DNA of 64,000 nt from Petrosia ficiformis (Eukaryota > Porifera > Demospongiae > Haplosclerida > Petrosiidae), in assembly GCA_947044365.1 (NCBI GenBank), contig OX345639.1, forward strand, positions 3,220,001 to 3,284,000, in the 5' to 3' direction. Both the position numbers and the translations under genes were made by a program. The notes under the pieces are model-generated. The model was not told the origin of the DNA. It saw only the letters and a program-made list of their open reading frames with translations, and did no database searches. Below are positions 12,035-25,300 of the stretch, one piece after another. The number at the start of each line of letters is the position of its first letter. Position 1 is the first letter of the stretch.

Positions 12035-12961
12035 TTAAATATTAACGGGTCCAGTATTACGAACAGTTGGAAAGGTAGTCGCTGCAATAGGTTGTAATCC
12101 AGGTTCTTTTCCCTGTGAGACTACATTTTCCAGATGAATCAATGCATTTTCCAACATGTGCTGGCGAATAGTCCAATATGGTGGGCAGTGCGTACCATAT
12201 GGCTTCAATTGGCCACGACTGTTGCCTTTAAAAAAACACAAAACGTGATAAAAATCAAACAGGAAACTTCTTTCTAAGTAGTATCGTATCAATACTTCTT
12301 CATTTTCAATGTCCGTTACAACAAAAACAAACAGTTTTACCAAATCTTCTTGTTTTCCTGGAACATTTCCATAAAATACAATGGGTTCAAAGAATTGAAT
12401 ACAGTCGACTCTGAACTGCCTTTGTTCTTCTCCAATCATCAAATTCATTCGCTCTCGTACAAAAGCATTACGCATTGATAATGGTAATAATTCTGTGCCC
12501 CAGTGTGTTCTAAGAGCTTGTAATTCTCGAACAATGGCATCACATTCTGTCATGGCCTCTTCTGTGATTTCTGTAGATAGTTCTGTGAGATGTTGCTCAC
12601 AGGAGGTGAACAAAAGGTTAGTTTTATAAGAGAACTCCAATGTAGGTTGTTTATAGCTTTCCTTCCATTTATAAGCTTCTTGAAGTGAAGCAATGATTTC
12701 CTTACCTTTCTCCGACTTTATGGGATTAGGAAAGTTGTGTGAAGAAAACCCGTTTACAGGACTAGAGACAGGGATATCAAGATAAGTCACAGGTCGAGGA
12801 GGTGGAGGCCCATCCCTTGATATATTGATGATAGTTTGTGGCACTGTAGAGCGATCTATAACTCTACTGTGTTCCTCGCTGCTTTCTGGGTCAGTAGAAA
12901 GAAGGTTTTCGTGGCTTTCACTACGTTCTGGAGTCTCTGGCGAGCTCAAACAAGTACCCAT
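12035..12961 (-). CDS. Intronless MGxC-family protein B, 308 aa
   Basis: A single frame. I chose the internal start at 12961, not the upstream ATG at 13033, because it gives MGTCLSSPE, which matches the MGDCLSSP start of the divergent neighbour and fits the N-myristoyltransferase pattern (Gly2, Ser6) with Cys4 for palmitoylation. A short disordered Pro/Ser region (PPPPRP) follows, then the shared core: KGKEIIASLQEAYKWKESY, ECDAIVRELQALRTHWG, LLPLSMRNAFVRER, FRVDCIQFFEPIVFYGN, IRYYLER, FYHVLCF, RGQLKPYGTHCPPYWTIR. The tail ends NTGPVNI, like NPGPINL in protein C. It lies 209 bases upstream of protein A in the same orientation, and 79 bases from the start of protein C in the opposite one. Function unknown. 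Confidence 0.87.
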   Translation of the reverse strand: MGTCLSSPETPERSESHENLLSTDPESSEEHSRVIDRSTVPQTIINISRDGPPPPRPVTYLDIPVSSPVNGFSSHNFPNPIKSEKGKEIIASLQEAYKWKESYKQPTLEFSYKTNLLFTSCEQHLTELSTEITEEAMTECDAIVRELQALRTHWGTELLPLSMRNAFVRERMNLMIGEEQRQFRVDCIQFFEPIVFYGNVPGKQEDLVKLFVFVVTDIENEEVLIRYYLERSFLFDFYHVLCFFKGNSRGQLKPYGTHCPPYWTIRQHMLENALIHLENVVSQGKEPGLQPIAATTFPTVRNTGPVNI

Positions 12962-13040
12962 TTTGCTGTGTTTTTTACACCCGTTAATTTTTGAATGGGC
13001 GTTACGGCCGTTACCACACCTCCATGACGACAACTTAACT
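12962..13040. promoter_or_regulatory. 79-base bidirectional promoter between paralogues B and C
   Basis: The two start codons are divergent and only 79 bases apart. The interval contains the palindrome ACGGCCGT within a repeated cgttac..cgttac context. No TATA box is seen. Both 5' UTRs must be very short, or the two transcripts overlap. Confidence 0.55.
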
Positions 13041-13931
13041 ATGGGTGACTGTTTGAGCTCACCTCCTAATGAGAACCCTGATAGTGCAGATAGCTCACAA
13101 CGTTTGTTATCTACCGATCAGGAAGAAGAACAAAGAGAGATAATGGAGAGGAGTAGAGAACCTATAATAAAAGTCTGTGAAGATGCAGAGAAGCTATTGG
13201 AAGATGCTCAAAGAGAAGCTTTGAACCAAGCCATCATTACTTCAGACAAAGGTAAAGAATTAGAGGCACAAATTAAAGAAGCATATGAATGGAAAGTACA
13301 TTACCAGCAACCAACTTTAGAGTTCTCATTGAAGGTTAGTCAGCTCTTTCGAAGCAGTGAGGAGCATTTTACGTTTCTTTCTGCTCAAAGCACTGCAGAA
13401 TGTCAATCAGAAGCAGATGCAATTGTGCGAGAGCTACTAGATTTGAGAACACACTTGGGTCCAATCCTTCTTCCCCTTAGCATGAAGAATGCGTTTTTCA
13501 GGGAGAAGGTGACATTGAAATCAGACAATGATAAAAACAGAGAATTTCGGTTGGACTGTATTCAATTCTTTGAGCCAATATTGTTCTATGGGAATGTTCG
13601 TGGCAGAGCTCATGAGCTTGTTAAGCTATATGTGTTTCAATTAGTAGAAGCCAGTAAAGGTCCACCATTTATGACATTTTATGTTGAGCGTACATGTCCC
13701 ATGGGTGAGTTTTATCACTGTCTGTGTTTCTTTTGTGAGGGTAACATACGAGGACAGTTTCACATATATGGTCAACGATGTCCTTCATACTGGGAAGTGA
13801 GACAACTTGTTCTAGAGAATGCAAAACAAACAATTGAGCATGTGATTTCAGGAGGAAGTAAACCTCTGCCTGATACAATATGTGTGACTGTGTTACCTGC
13901 ACCACGCAATCCAGGTCCTATAAACTTGTAA
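13041..13931 (+). CDS. Intronless MGxC-family protein C, 296 aa
   Basis: A single frame starting MGDCLSSPP (Gly2, Cys4, Ser6: acylation pattern). The open frame extends further upstream, but that part only runs antisense to paralogue B, so the start was set at the MGDC methionine. It has an acidic stretch (DQEEEQREIMERSRE), then a helical region and the shared core: KGKELEAQIKEAYEWKVHY, EADAIVRELLDLRTHLG, LLPLSMKNAFFREK, FRLDCIQFFEPILFYGN, FYVERT, FYHCLCFF, RGQFHIYGQRCPSYWEVR, ending NPGPINL. It is closest to protein B, including matching tails, as expected from a local inverted duplication. The His-x-Leu-Cys-Phe and Cys-Pro-x-Tyr-Trp positions are invariant in all three copies. Function unknown. 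Confidence 0.87.
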   Translation: MGDCLSSPPNENPDSADSSQRLLSTDQEEEQREIMERSREPIIKVCEDAEKLLEDAQREALNQAIITSDKGKELEAQIKEAYEWKVHYQQPTLEFSLKVSQLFRSSEEHFTFLSAQSTAECQSEADAIVRELLDLRTHLGPILLPLSMKNAFFREKVTLKSDNDKNREFRLDCIQFFEPILFYGNVRGRAHELVKLYVFQLVEASKGPPFMTFYVERTCPMGEFYHCLCFFCEGNIRGQFHIYGQRCPSYWEVRQLVLENAKQTIEHVISGGSKPLPDTICVTVLPAPRNPGPINL

Positions 13932-14243
13932 TTGTGTTCTGTTTGTAAAGTATGTCTGTTTGAGAAATTCACTTAATGTAAGTTAGATTCTAGGTTGTGT
14001 GTATACCACTACAACCTAGAGTCTATCAAGCATAAATTGTGTGATTTTTATACATATCCAACTGACTATAATGATGTTTTTTTTGTCACCAAAGTTATTG
14101 TTTGGTATAATTAATTTTAGAATAATTGAGTCTCCTGTGTAATATATACAAATAATTTAACTTGGGAATATGTTCTTAAATTACTACTAAACAAGTGATC
14201 TTGTTGCCCTTAGTTATTGTAGACTATTATATAAGTAAGTTCC
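13932..14243. other. Convergent 3' flank between paralogue C and alpha-spectrin
   Basis: AT-rich sequence with no recognised gene. A plus-strand AATAAA at 14248-14253 lies across the last spectrin codons, so the paralogue C transcript may overlap the spectrin 3' end. Confidence 0.4.
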
Positions 14244-16276
14244 TTAAAATAAACTCTGTGCAAAATCTTTATAGTCATATACATCTCGGAGTTCACTTCC
14301 TGTGGAGTCTTTATATAGTTTCATTTTCTTGATACAGTATTCCACTTGGTCACGTGACAGAACCTGTTGAATTTAATTTATTTTAATTACATGGACATGC
14401 AAACATTTGTAATAAACACATGCTAAAGTCACATGATCATGATATTTGAGTTGCATGATTAGGACATGTTATTGATATCAACAGTTACACATGTACGATG
14501 ATCACGGCATTGACGTTACATATTTTGGACATGTGATTGATGTCAACATGATCATGGCATTGAAATTACTTGATTAGGACATGACATTGAAGTTACATGA
14601 TTAGGACATGTGATTGATATCAACAATTACGTTGAAAGTCACATGATCATGACAATGAAGTTATATGATTAGAACATGTCAACAATTGTAGATAAGGAAT
14701 GGAATTACTATTTGGAGTGTAAACAGTAACTTAAATCTCCTTACTAATTAATTTGACCTTCCTAATTGACATTCTTATCCTTTCTACGTACATAAAATTA
14801 ATATCTTACTTGTAGCAGTTCTTCTTTGGTGACGTAGGGTTTATCACGGTTAGCAGCAATAGCACGAAATGCTTCCTCAACTTCTGCTATAGATTGAATA
14901 TTATCTGTTTCTTTACTGATCATAAATGTCATATAGTCTTCAAATGTAGTATGTCCACGTCTGGAATAAAAAAAAACAATCACCATAGTTACATAGCAGT
15001 TACCATAGTTACATAACAATCATCATACCTATTAGGATCAACTTGATCCAAAATGTGTTCAAACTTCGGATCGGTCTGTCCTTGTTCAAGTACTGGAAAC
15101 TCATGACCCAAAGAGCGAAGACATGACTTGAACTCGTGGTGCTCTAATTTTCCATTCTGATCTTTGTCAAAATGTCTAAAGATTTTACTAATTAACTAGT
15201 TAATAAACAAAGACTTATAACTAACTTGAAAGTGGATGAGAAGTCTCTTAATTGCTCTTCAGAGACACCAGTCAATTTTCTGTGATGTAATGTAGTTGTG
15301 ACATTATTGTTAGAGTACAAACATGAATACAAACCTTGCTTGTATTTGCTGTTCTAAATTGTGTTGTATTCTCATTACCATCTGACGTGATTGATCCCAT
15401 TGTTGACCAAGACTCACTGGTGTATGTTCTGTGTATCTAGTATGTGGGTCAACCAAAGAGTATTACATGATAACAGAAAAAAGGAGCGCACAACTCCCAC
15501 GCAATTAATTAAAATAGCTAAAGCCAGACATTTAGTTGGTGTTACTACTATTCCCTTTGGTTTTATTTCATGGGCTCCTGATGATAAAGATAAGACAGAA
15601 ATCTTACTTGTTGTCAAAAATAAGTGCCTCTTCAACTTTAGCTCCCAGCTCTTCGATATGTTTGAGTGAGTCTTTTTTCATTTTTATCTCATCAGATTTT
15701 CTCTATTTTTGAAAAGAAAAGGGAATAAGCAACAGGGATACTTTTCATTCTCTCCTGCATGATTTGAAATTACACCTACACCTAAAACTCTTGACAATTA
15801 GTTTAGTTTTAAGTTTGTAAAGGCCTGTCATGTAGAATGTGGACCACCCTTTGAAAATGTTGGAGCTTTTTGTTCAGATTTTATCCCTGATGACAAGAGA
15901 GCCTATCAATTCAAAACAGTATTTACAAAGTACTTGGACAAGGGGAGACCAGTCCCATTACTTCGAAGTATTTGGACTGAGGGGGTCTAATTTTATCATG
16001 ACAGGCCTCCTGTAAATAACTCAACAGATATACGAGAGAGTTGGAGGCTAAACAATTATCCTTTATATTCTAAATGTCAAGAAATTGTGAACAACATACC
16101 AAAACCATTTCTAACTGTGATTCAAGTGTACCAGTGGAAACCATAAGAGCAGTACGAGTCTCAGACAGCCATGAATGAAATGAATTAGCTTGTCTGGCAA
16201 ATATTTTTCTAGTATCCTCATTTTCTTGTTGACGCTGTAGTTCTTTATGGAGTTCAGCTTCTCTCTCCTATTAAAG

Positions 16277-16315
<39 letters not shown>

Positions 16316-19300
16316 CATTAATTCCGATGTACATAATATATACATACACTTAACAAAAAATAATTCAGTAAGTCATTTTAATAATTTCTAAGGTCTTATT
16401 AACCAGTCAACATTTAACAAGACAAACCAATTGACAAATAATAACAGATACAATTATGGTAAAAAAAAAAAATAATATGTCTATTTGTATCTTTTACCTT
16501 CATTAGTTTTGTCATATTCTGCATGCTCTCATCCAAGCTCTCTAATGTGAACCAAGTATACCTGTATGTATGTGTACATGTCAAAAGTGTAAACCAGTGA
16601 CTTCATTTCACAAAGTGCATCTTACGGATTACTGCTGGAGGCACTGTAGGACTTGATCTGTCGATCAAGTGTTGCGATTTGCTTGAAGTCATTTTTAGCT
16701 TGTGTTATTGCTTGTTGCAATTGTCTGTTTGCACTTTGAAGACTCTGTATTATAGTAGATGATTTTTGTCTGGATATAATACTCTGTAAGGTCAATTTTC
16801 TTACTTGTATTTCATCCAATGTGTTACATCTCACTGGATCAACTAAATCTTCTTCAATATTAGTAAGAGTAGTACTAAATGCAGAGGCCTTCACGGCAAA
16901 CTGTACAAACAGCTCTTCAACCTGTGAATGAATGAATAGTACATTAAATGACTGCTTCCTGCGTAACGCACCCTTTTGAACTGGTCTAGATTTCGTTGAA
17001 GTTTGGACTTGTGTGTCTCTGAGTCTTTCTGTAGTTTCTCCCATCTGGGCATTGACGATAGTTATAATTAACATATAATTATAATACATAATTATAATTA
17101 TACACAAGTTAGCATTTGTCAATAGTCAATAACTATCACTTACTTTCTCATTACATCATTGTATCGCTGTTGAATACTTCTGGACTGGGTATGGTTATCA
17201 GAGAGTAACTTCTCTTTCTTACTTGTCAGATTTTCAATCCCATCTTTTTTGTATGCAACAAGTCCACTTTCAAATTTTTCCTGTAGTTAATTATACATAC
17301 ACATACATTTGTACATACATAGTTACATATTCCATGCATTTGCACACAAACATGTTTAAATACGTACATGTACAGGCATCACTGACATACATGTTTTGAG
17401 ACCAATATTTGCACTGATTCAACATCTCTTCCACAATCTTCACCATGAAGCTGTCCTTGTTTTGACTCTGGAAAAGACGAAGAATATTATAATCATTTCT
17501 ATTTTGTGCGGCCACTCACTGATCCATGATTCAACTGTGTCTGTTTCCCAATAAAACTGTAAACAGGCCTCAGAATCATACAGTCCCATTTTCCTTTTAG
17601 CAGTTGCCTTTTTCAAATCAGCTAATTTTTGCTGTGGAGTATGTTATGGTATGTAAAATTATTTTGAAAATATTTTGAACAACTAGGTTGCGTAGTTTTG
17701 TGAATAAAGAGAGAGGCACATACCAAGGACGTTCTCATTGCTAGTCAGATATGCTCTGAGCTACTGAAACCTGAGCATTTTATAGACAATGTATACTACT
17801 TAGGTCAGGCAAATTCAGCCATGTGTCTCTCTACTTAAGCTAGTTTACTAGTTGATTGTCTGGTATTGCTATCGTAGCTACCTTCATGTTAGTTAATCTG
17901 TGTTTAATCTTGTCTGCCTGGTAATTGTGTTGTTCTAACAAAATGGTTCCATCCTTTTCCATTTGTTGTACCCTGTCTTCATGGATTGTCAGATCTGTCT
18001 CAAACGTTTCATGCTTCTTTAGAAGACTCTGTAATTTTTGTGCATTATTTGAAATAGTCCTTGCAATCATTAAAATTAATGATAAAGCTTACTTGTACAG
18101 CAGCTAGACTGTCTCCAAAATCTTCACTTTGTTGAACAGATATTTTCTCAGACAGCCAAGCTTCTTCTTCACTTACTAAAGCACAGAACTCATGATAGGA
18201 TAAAGATTCATCTAACTTTTTATTCCTGTTGTCAAATGAAAGGTACATACATGCTCAATATTCAGTTACAAATGATGATTTGTTTTACCTTGCAGAGGAC
18301 ATTGTACTGAGTTCCTGCCATTGTTTCTGTAGCTGTTCACATTTTAATTTGATGTCTCTTTCAGCATAATGATCTGAAAGAGCTAAGTCATCTCCATGTG
18401 CAAGCAATCCCTACACAAATGTATGGTAAAATATATGTCATTATATTTGAATTAGTCTTGTTTTAATTTGACAATAATGACTACTTTTAGTTATAGTTAT
18501 AGTATGCCTCATTTCTCAAATGTTTAGTTTATATATAGTTTAATTAACTAAAATAATATTAGAGGGTTTTAGTTTCAGTTAACTAACTAAAACTAATAAT
18601 TATTGGCCGATTTTCATTTTAGTTAGTTATAGCAGGAGGTTATGAGCGCCGTGAAGCGGTGCTCGTGCTCATAAGCTCCTGGTTATAGTTATTACAGTAG
18701 ACTTGTCATTTAATTATAGTTTAGTTAACTAAAAGTCATAATGCCTTACTAAAAGGGGTTTTAGTAATAACTAATTTGAGTATAATATATATACCTTCAT
18801 AGTTTGTTCATGTCTGTCCAATTCATTCTCGAGTTGTTGATGATTTTTCTTGTGTTTACGAACTCCAAATAAGTCCTTACCATAGTCTGTACTGCTCACA
18901 AGAAGGTTCTTCTCCCTGTTCAATTTTTTTAAAAATATGTATGTGTTATAACACACCTATGAGTGCTATGTCAGATTTATGATTAATCACTGAGGCTGAT
19001 GTATATAGGCCCAAGGGTAAGATGATTATAAATCAGTCACTGAGCACAATGTCCTTATAGGCCCAAGGATGAGGTGATTATAATAAAATTGTTATAATAT
19101 TATCAACCATGTTTTAAAATATTAGTTCCAGAGAGATATTACTGACTTTATCCAAGCTTGTTCTTCATGAATACTGGCATAAAACTGTTGCAGTTTGAGT
19201 GAGTCTTGCAGCTTTGCTTTACGTCCAGTGGCTAATTCTTGTAACCTTCAGATTTGTGATACTTTAAATGTTTTATAGCATAATAATTATTCCGGGAATA

Positions 19301-22300
19301 CCTTGCATAACGTGTGTCAATGTTGGCTTGCTTTGCTTGTATACTTTTAGCATCAAAGTGATTTGATTCCACAAATTTAAGAGCTTGTGTATTCAGTTCT
19401 TTGATATGATCCTAATGCAACAATTGATCATCATAATATACTACTGCATGGTATAGTTACAGTACTTCATGGGCTTTTATATCAGCTTCTTGCAATTGCT
19501 GTTTCTTGAGGAGTAGATCTATACTTCCCAAATCATGACCTAGTTCGTCTGCTGTCAACTTTGCTTCAATTTCTTGAAGCCAGAAATCAAGATCTGCATT
19601 TATGATATAATAGAGGCGGAACATTATAAAGAGAAGTTGGTTAGGATTAACCATCCTATACATATAGTGGTTCAGGTTCTGCTATGGTCATGCTGTTTCC
19701 TGGAAAGAGAGTGTCTGTTTTTCTGTGGACTTCATTACTCATACTAAACATTGCTGTTATGCGTAAGGTGTAATTATTGCATTAAGGTCCTGTGTGAGAT
19801 GTTATTATGATATACAAACATGAAAGAATTAGAAACAGGAATCAGACTAGGGTCCTGTACCCAGGACCTACTGATATCTAATCAGACATCTTACCATCTG
19901 AACCACTGGACTCTTTGATGGCAGAGGAGTATATGATTACTAGCTAGCTTCAAACCTAGCTGTTTCTAACTCTCTCAAAGACCTGAACTGGCTTAAGCTG
20001 ATGAACAGTATGCTAACCAGTTGAACTAAGGCTAAGTCTTTTTGCTAACAGTCAGTGTCATGTATGTCAATAGTAATTTTCCCACCTTTGATTGTCTCGT
20101 TGAACTGCTGTTCTTGATTTGCTTCTGTCAGTTTTTGTGATTTCTCAGCAGATCTAGAATTCAGTGCAGCCCATTGTTCTTCTATTGACGTGATACGTGT
20201 TTCAACGTCTTTCTCTCTGCCAGGACATTTCTGGGACTCAATAAGCTCTGTGAAAATATTGATGATAACCTAATTCAGAATCTACAACATACTAACCTTT
20301 TCCAGCTTCAATTATACCATCTACTCTGACTTTATTAGCAACCACCTCTGCTTGGAATGCTTCGTGTTTCTTGAGCTTGCTTTGAAGGTTAATAGGATCA
20401 CGATATGATTCATCAGTTGCTGTTCCCATCTTTTCAGTAATCCATGCTTCTACTTCATCTGCATCTCTATTAAACTGCTGGAGGGATTGAGACTGGCCCA
20501 GTCGACTCCTCCAGTCAAGAACTGATTCTTTCAATTTGGCCCATCGAGCAAGCACAGATGCTCTTCTCTCAGCTATTTCTACAGCAGCATAATGTTTACC
20601 CTGAACAAGTCGATCAGCTAACTTCTGTAACTCTGCAATCTTTACTTCCTGTTTCACAGTTAAAATATTTTGTGAATCATTAAATTTAAAATATTATTAT
20701 ACCTGTCCTTGTAAAGATTTATCAAAGTCTTCATGCTTTCTAATAAGTGCCTCCACTGTGTCAAGACTAGTACCCAGTGTCATCTCTTCACTATGTAAAA
20801 ATGCTTCTTTCTTTGCCATCCAGCTCTCAGCTTGTTCACAATCATGACTGAACAGCTATAAACAGAACACCATTATTATATCATCACATGCAGGTTTGTG
20901 ACTTACCTGTAGATCTAAGCATTGATCCAGCAGAATTTTCCTGTTAGTCCATGCTCTGTGTGATATAAAAAGTCATTTAATATGTGCCAAACTTATCAAA
21001 TTTGACTCACTTGTCTAGAGTAGGTATCTCCGATGCTAAAGTATTCAGATTCTCTCGTATGGTGCCAGAAGCATAGTGATTTTGAACTAGCAGTTGTTTA
21101 CCAAATGTACTAAAAGCTTGTATGCCAGCTTTTTTAGCTTCGATTTCATTCTTCAGTTCCTATAGCAACAAAATACCAATGGTAGTTAATTCGACTCGAT
21201 AATACATCATCTCATAGATAAAAGGCAGATGTAACCTTTATTCTATTTGAACTAATTTATTGTTAGACACAAGATGTATTGTATAAGGCTTATGCAAGGC
21301 GTGAGATAGTTAGGAAAACTTAAAAGATCAATATATTGTTTATAGATCATTTTGTTGTCTTACGATCATCTTGTAATACAGGTTATATCTGCCTTACCAT
21401 CTCTTATTTCATTTTTCATTATTAGATTTTGTGCAATTCTTTTTTGTCAAATCACTCACTTTATGTCTGTTGAGTAGTGTTTTTGCACCTTCGACATCAC
21501 TTGCTACTTCTTGAGAAGAGATCAATGCTTGTATGCTGCTAACCCAAGTCATTAGGTCACTAATATGAATATTATGATATCACATGATACATCACACGAT
21601 TATATATCTAACCGGTAATCACTGAGAAACTTCTGTAAGTCGTGAGAGTCGACAAGCTTATTTTTATGAGTTTCTGATTTGGCTTTCAGGCTACTCCAAG
21701 CATCTAAAAATTCCTTTTCTTTGGCTTTCACTATTTTTGCAGATTTTGGTTGTGTTCTACATAAAGCACCAGCTTCTACACTGAGACTCTTGACCTGTTA
21801 TAAATGAAATTATGGATAATTATCGATATTTTGGTTACATCTTCATGTAAGAAATCATGAAATAATATTGTATTATATAGTATGGTATGGTATAAGAATT
21901 ATAGAAGAATTATAGTATGTAGCTAGGTGTATAGGTATTGTTAGGGTTATATCAGTATGTATATATTCTCACTCAATAATGAAATTATTTCTATTCTGTG
22001 GCTTGTATAAGTAGCCAGTTAGGATAAGCTACAATACATGAACTTAGTTGTTACATGAAACATAATAAATCTGAAATTTATCATAACACAACATGCATTC
22101 TTCAGCTAATATGAGCTGAAGAATTCTGTTATAATAACTTATTATTCATAAGTAATAAACTTTAACAGATACTATTGAATATAATAACCTTTTCTTCAAG
22201 AGCATCAAGGTCTCTTTCTAACCCTTCGTGTTTTCTCTGTAAACCTTGTACACTTGCCAAGTCCCGTCCATAATCATCTGACTGAACTGCAGTAGATTTC

Positions 22301-25300
22301 TCATTCATCCATAGTTTTGTTTCATCAGCAGCTCTGTTGAATTTCTGTACGTCATATGCTCCTTCAAGTTGCTGTTTGCGAGCAGATATTGACTGCATCA
22401 GAGATTCCCATTGCTGGTTCAACTCCTACAAAAGCAGAGACACAAAACAAGTAACTATATTTAGTGTTGTTTCGGTTAACTATAACTTTAATTAAACCCC
22501 CTTTTAGTTAGACATTGTAATTTTAGTTAACTATAACCTTTTAGTAAATCACTGTGATTGTTAACTATAGCTAAAACGCATTTTAGTAAGCTTTTAGTTA
22601 ACTAACTCTATAACCTGTTTAGTAAACCTAATAACTGGGACAAGACTGTGTAAGCCTTAGGTCTATGACTGCTCTGTGATCTTGCTTGCTTGAATGCCAC
22701 TTCGATAGACGATTACCATATTCTCCTATTATTCAATGCTTGCTCAGGCATGCCCCTCTGATAATTATCATAATTAATATTTTAATTAACTAACTATAAC
22801 CATAACTAAAAGTGGTCATTATTGTCATACTAAAATAATACTCCATTGAGTAAACCTTACCTCCATTTCTGATTGTATGTCTTCTGCGTCTGTATGTCCT
22901 TCCTGAACCATCCTTTCAGCCAAACTGTTGATAGATATCAATTTTGATTCACTCACTGGAAGTTCTTTCTGGAATGCTTCGAATTTTTTCTTCAGAGCTT
23001 CAACATGTTCAAGATCTTTACCAACTTCTTCTGAATTGACAAATGTGGCCTGTACCAGAATGTGATGCACACACACTCATGATTACCGTACTTACCTTAT
23101 CATGTATCCAGTGCTGTAGTTCATTCATTTCACGACTTTGAGCAAATCTAATTTTAGATTCTTCTAGCCTCTGTTTTCTTTCTCTAGCTTGATGTTGAAG
23201 GTTTGTATATCTACAAATATTTGATAACATGAAGTGATGTTAGTATTAATGTCAGTTCTTTACTTTCTCCTTATAGCAGCCTGTTTTTCAGATACTGATT
23301 CTTGAGGACCACCTTCCAGAGTGATATTAAAAGACGGTTTCCTACCTATACTATGCTTAATATTTGTTGAGGAGATTATCTTCAAGTAATTAGCAGGGAC
23401 GAACCCAACACTTCCAGATGATGTGGCAACCTTCCACCATTCCTAAAAGAAGAAAAAATCACAAATATTTATCATTTGCTTTAAGCCATTCTTTACCTTT
23501 GTGGATGAATTTATGACTGTTAAGACCTCTCCTTTCTTCATGACTATTTCACGTGGACTCTGAGGTTTATAATTAAACAAAGCTTTTACGTAGTGCTTAT
23601 CGGAAACTGTAGACCCAGTGTCACTGCTAGTGGAAGATATATCCTACATATAAATGAATGTTAATAATAATCTGGAAGCTAGGAATCTATCTAGTATTAT
23701 CTAACTCTATTATAATGTATTATAATGCTATTGTAAAAATGAGAAATGACCTTGCACTTTTCACTTTGCTCTCCAAGAAGCTTAATTGTTGCATCAAATG
23801 ATTCTACATCAGCCAAAACAACTTCATGTTTCTTCAGTAGAGCCTATTATAATAGTATAACAACATTGGATATAGATGGATATACAAATAAATAGCATAA
23901 TATAGGTATAGATAGATAGATATAGATAGATAGATAGATATAGATAGATAGATAGATACACATATCTATACATTCAGCTTCCAGGAGATACCTCAGCCAT
24001 ATCTTCATCTTTACCATAGTCAGAACTTCTAACTACTGGTTCCATATCCTTCATCCATAATTCTGCTTCTAGAGCATCAGTGAAATACAGTTGATCATCA
24101 CATGAATCAGCTAGTAATTGTTTACGTGCCTCAGCAGTATCCTAAAAGTCACATTACACAGTATAAACTCATTTATGTATTAGATACAAGGTTGATTGCA
24201 ATATGCAAGCATGAGAAAATTAGAAACAAGGGAAAAGTGAAAACATCAGAGGATTGAACTCAGGACCTTCTGATATCTAGTCAGTAACTCTTACCGTCTG
24301 TGCCACTGGACTCCTTGATGGCAGAGGAGTTTAGGATTATACTATATAATCCCAAGGCTAGCTTCAAACCTAACTTTCTTTATATATGTTATAAAAATTT
24401 GCCACAGAGCAAATGGCAGAGGAGTATATGATTGTATTGATCCCAAACCTAGCTGTTTCTAATTATGGTATAAAACACTTTTAGATTTTGCCACTGAGCT
24501 AACAGTAGAGGAGTGTAGGATTGTACTAATCCCAAACCTATCTTCAAACCTAGAAGTTTTTATATATGTTATAAAACACTTTTAGACTTTGTCACTGAAC
24601 TAACAGTAGAGGAGTGTAAGATTGTGCTAATCCCAAAGCTAGCTTCAAACCGTTATAAAACACTTTTAGACTTGGCCACTGAGGTAATTGTAGAGGAGTG
24701 TAGGATTGTACTAATGCAAAATAGAATTGTTAAAATAACAATTGTATTGGTTAATACAGTTGTAAGGACACAAATTATGGTCTTGTTATGACTGCACAAT
24801 AAAAGATACTTGTACTATAATCAAATATCATGTCCAATATCTCATATTAGATTCACAAAGAAGGTTAGGAAAACGATTTAATTAAAATGTTATTCTGCCT
24901 CTAATAGACAGTATAAGGATATTTGAAATTAAAATTATTGGATAATAATTACATCTATGTCACCATGCAGTCATAACAATCAATGCGACCAATTAAATTA
25001 CAATTTCCATGCAACTGTACCAGCCAATACATATATCATTTTAACAATTTCATTTTTGCAAAGTGCAAAGCTAGCTTCAAACCTAGCTGTTTCTAACTCT
25101 CTTTATATATATGTTATAAAACACTTTTAGACTTTGCCACTGAGCTAATGGTAGAGGAGTGTAAGATTGTGCTAATCCCAAAGCTAGCTTCAAACCTAGC
25201 TGTTTCCAACTCTCTTTATATATGTTATAAAACACTTTTAGACTTTGTCACTGAGCTAACAGTAGAGGAGTGTAAGATTTTACTAATCCCAAAGCTAGCT

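Noticed and set aside
12962..13033. 24-codon N-terminal extension of paralogue B
   Set aside because: It would displace the MGTC start that matches the paralogue and overlaps the short promoter gap.
12825..13040. 72-codon N-terminal extension of paralogue C
   Set aside because: It lies antisense over paralogue B and would bury the acylation-type MGDC start shared with B.
17291..17515. Frame containing DSFMVKIVEEMLNQ as the spectrin exon
   Set aside because: The neighbouring frame of the same exon gives GEDCGRDVESVQ, the expected spectrin-repeat signature.
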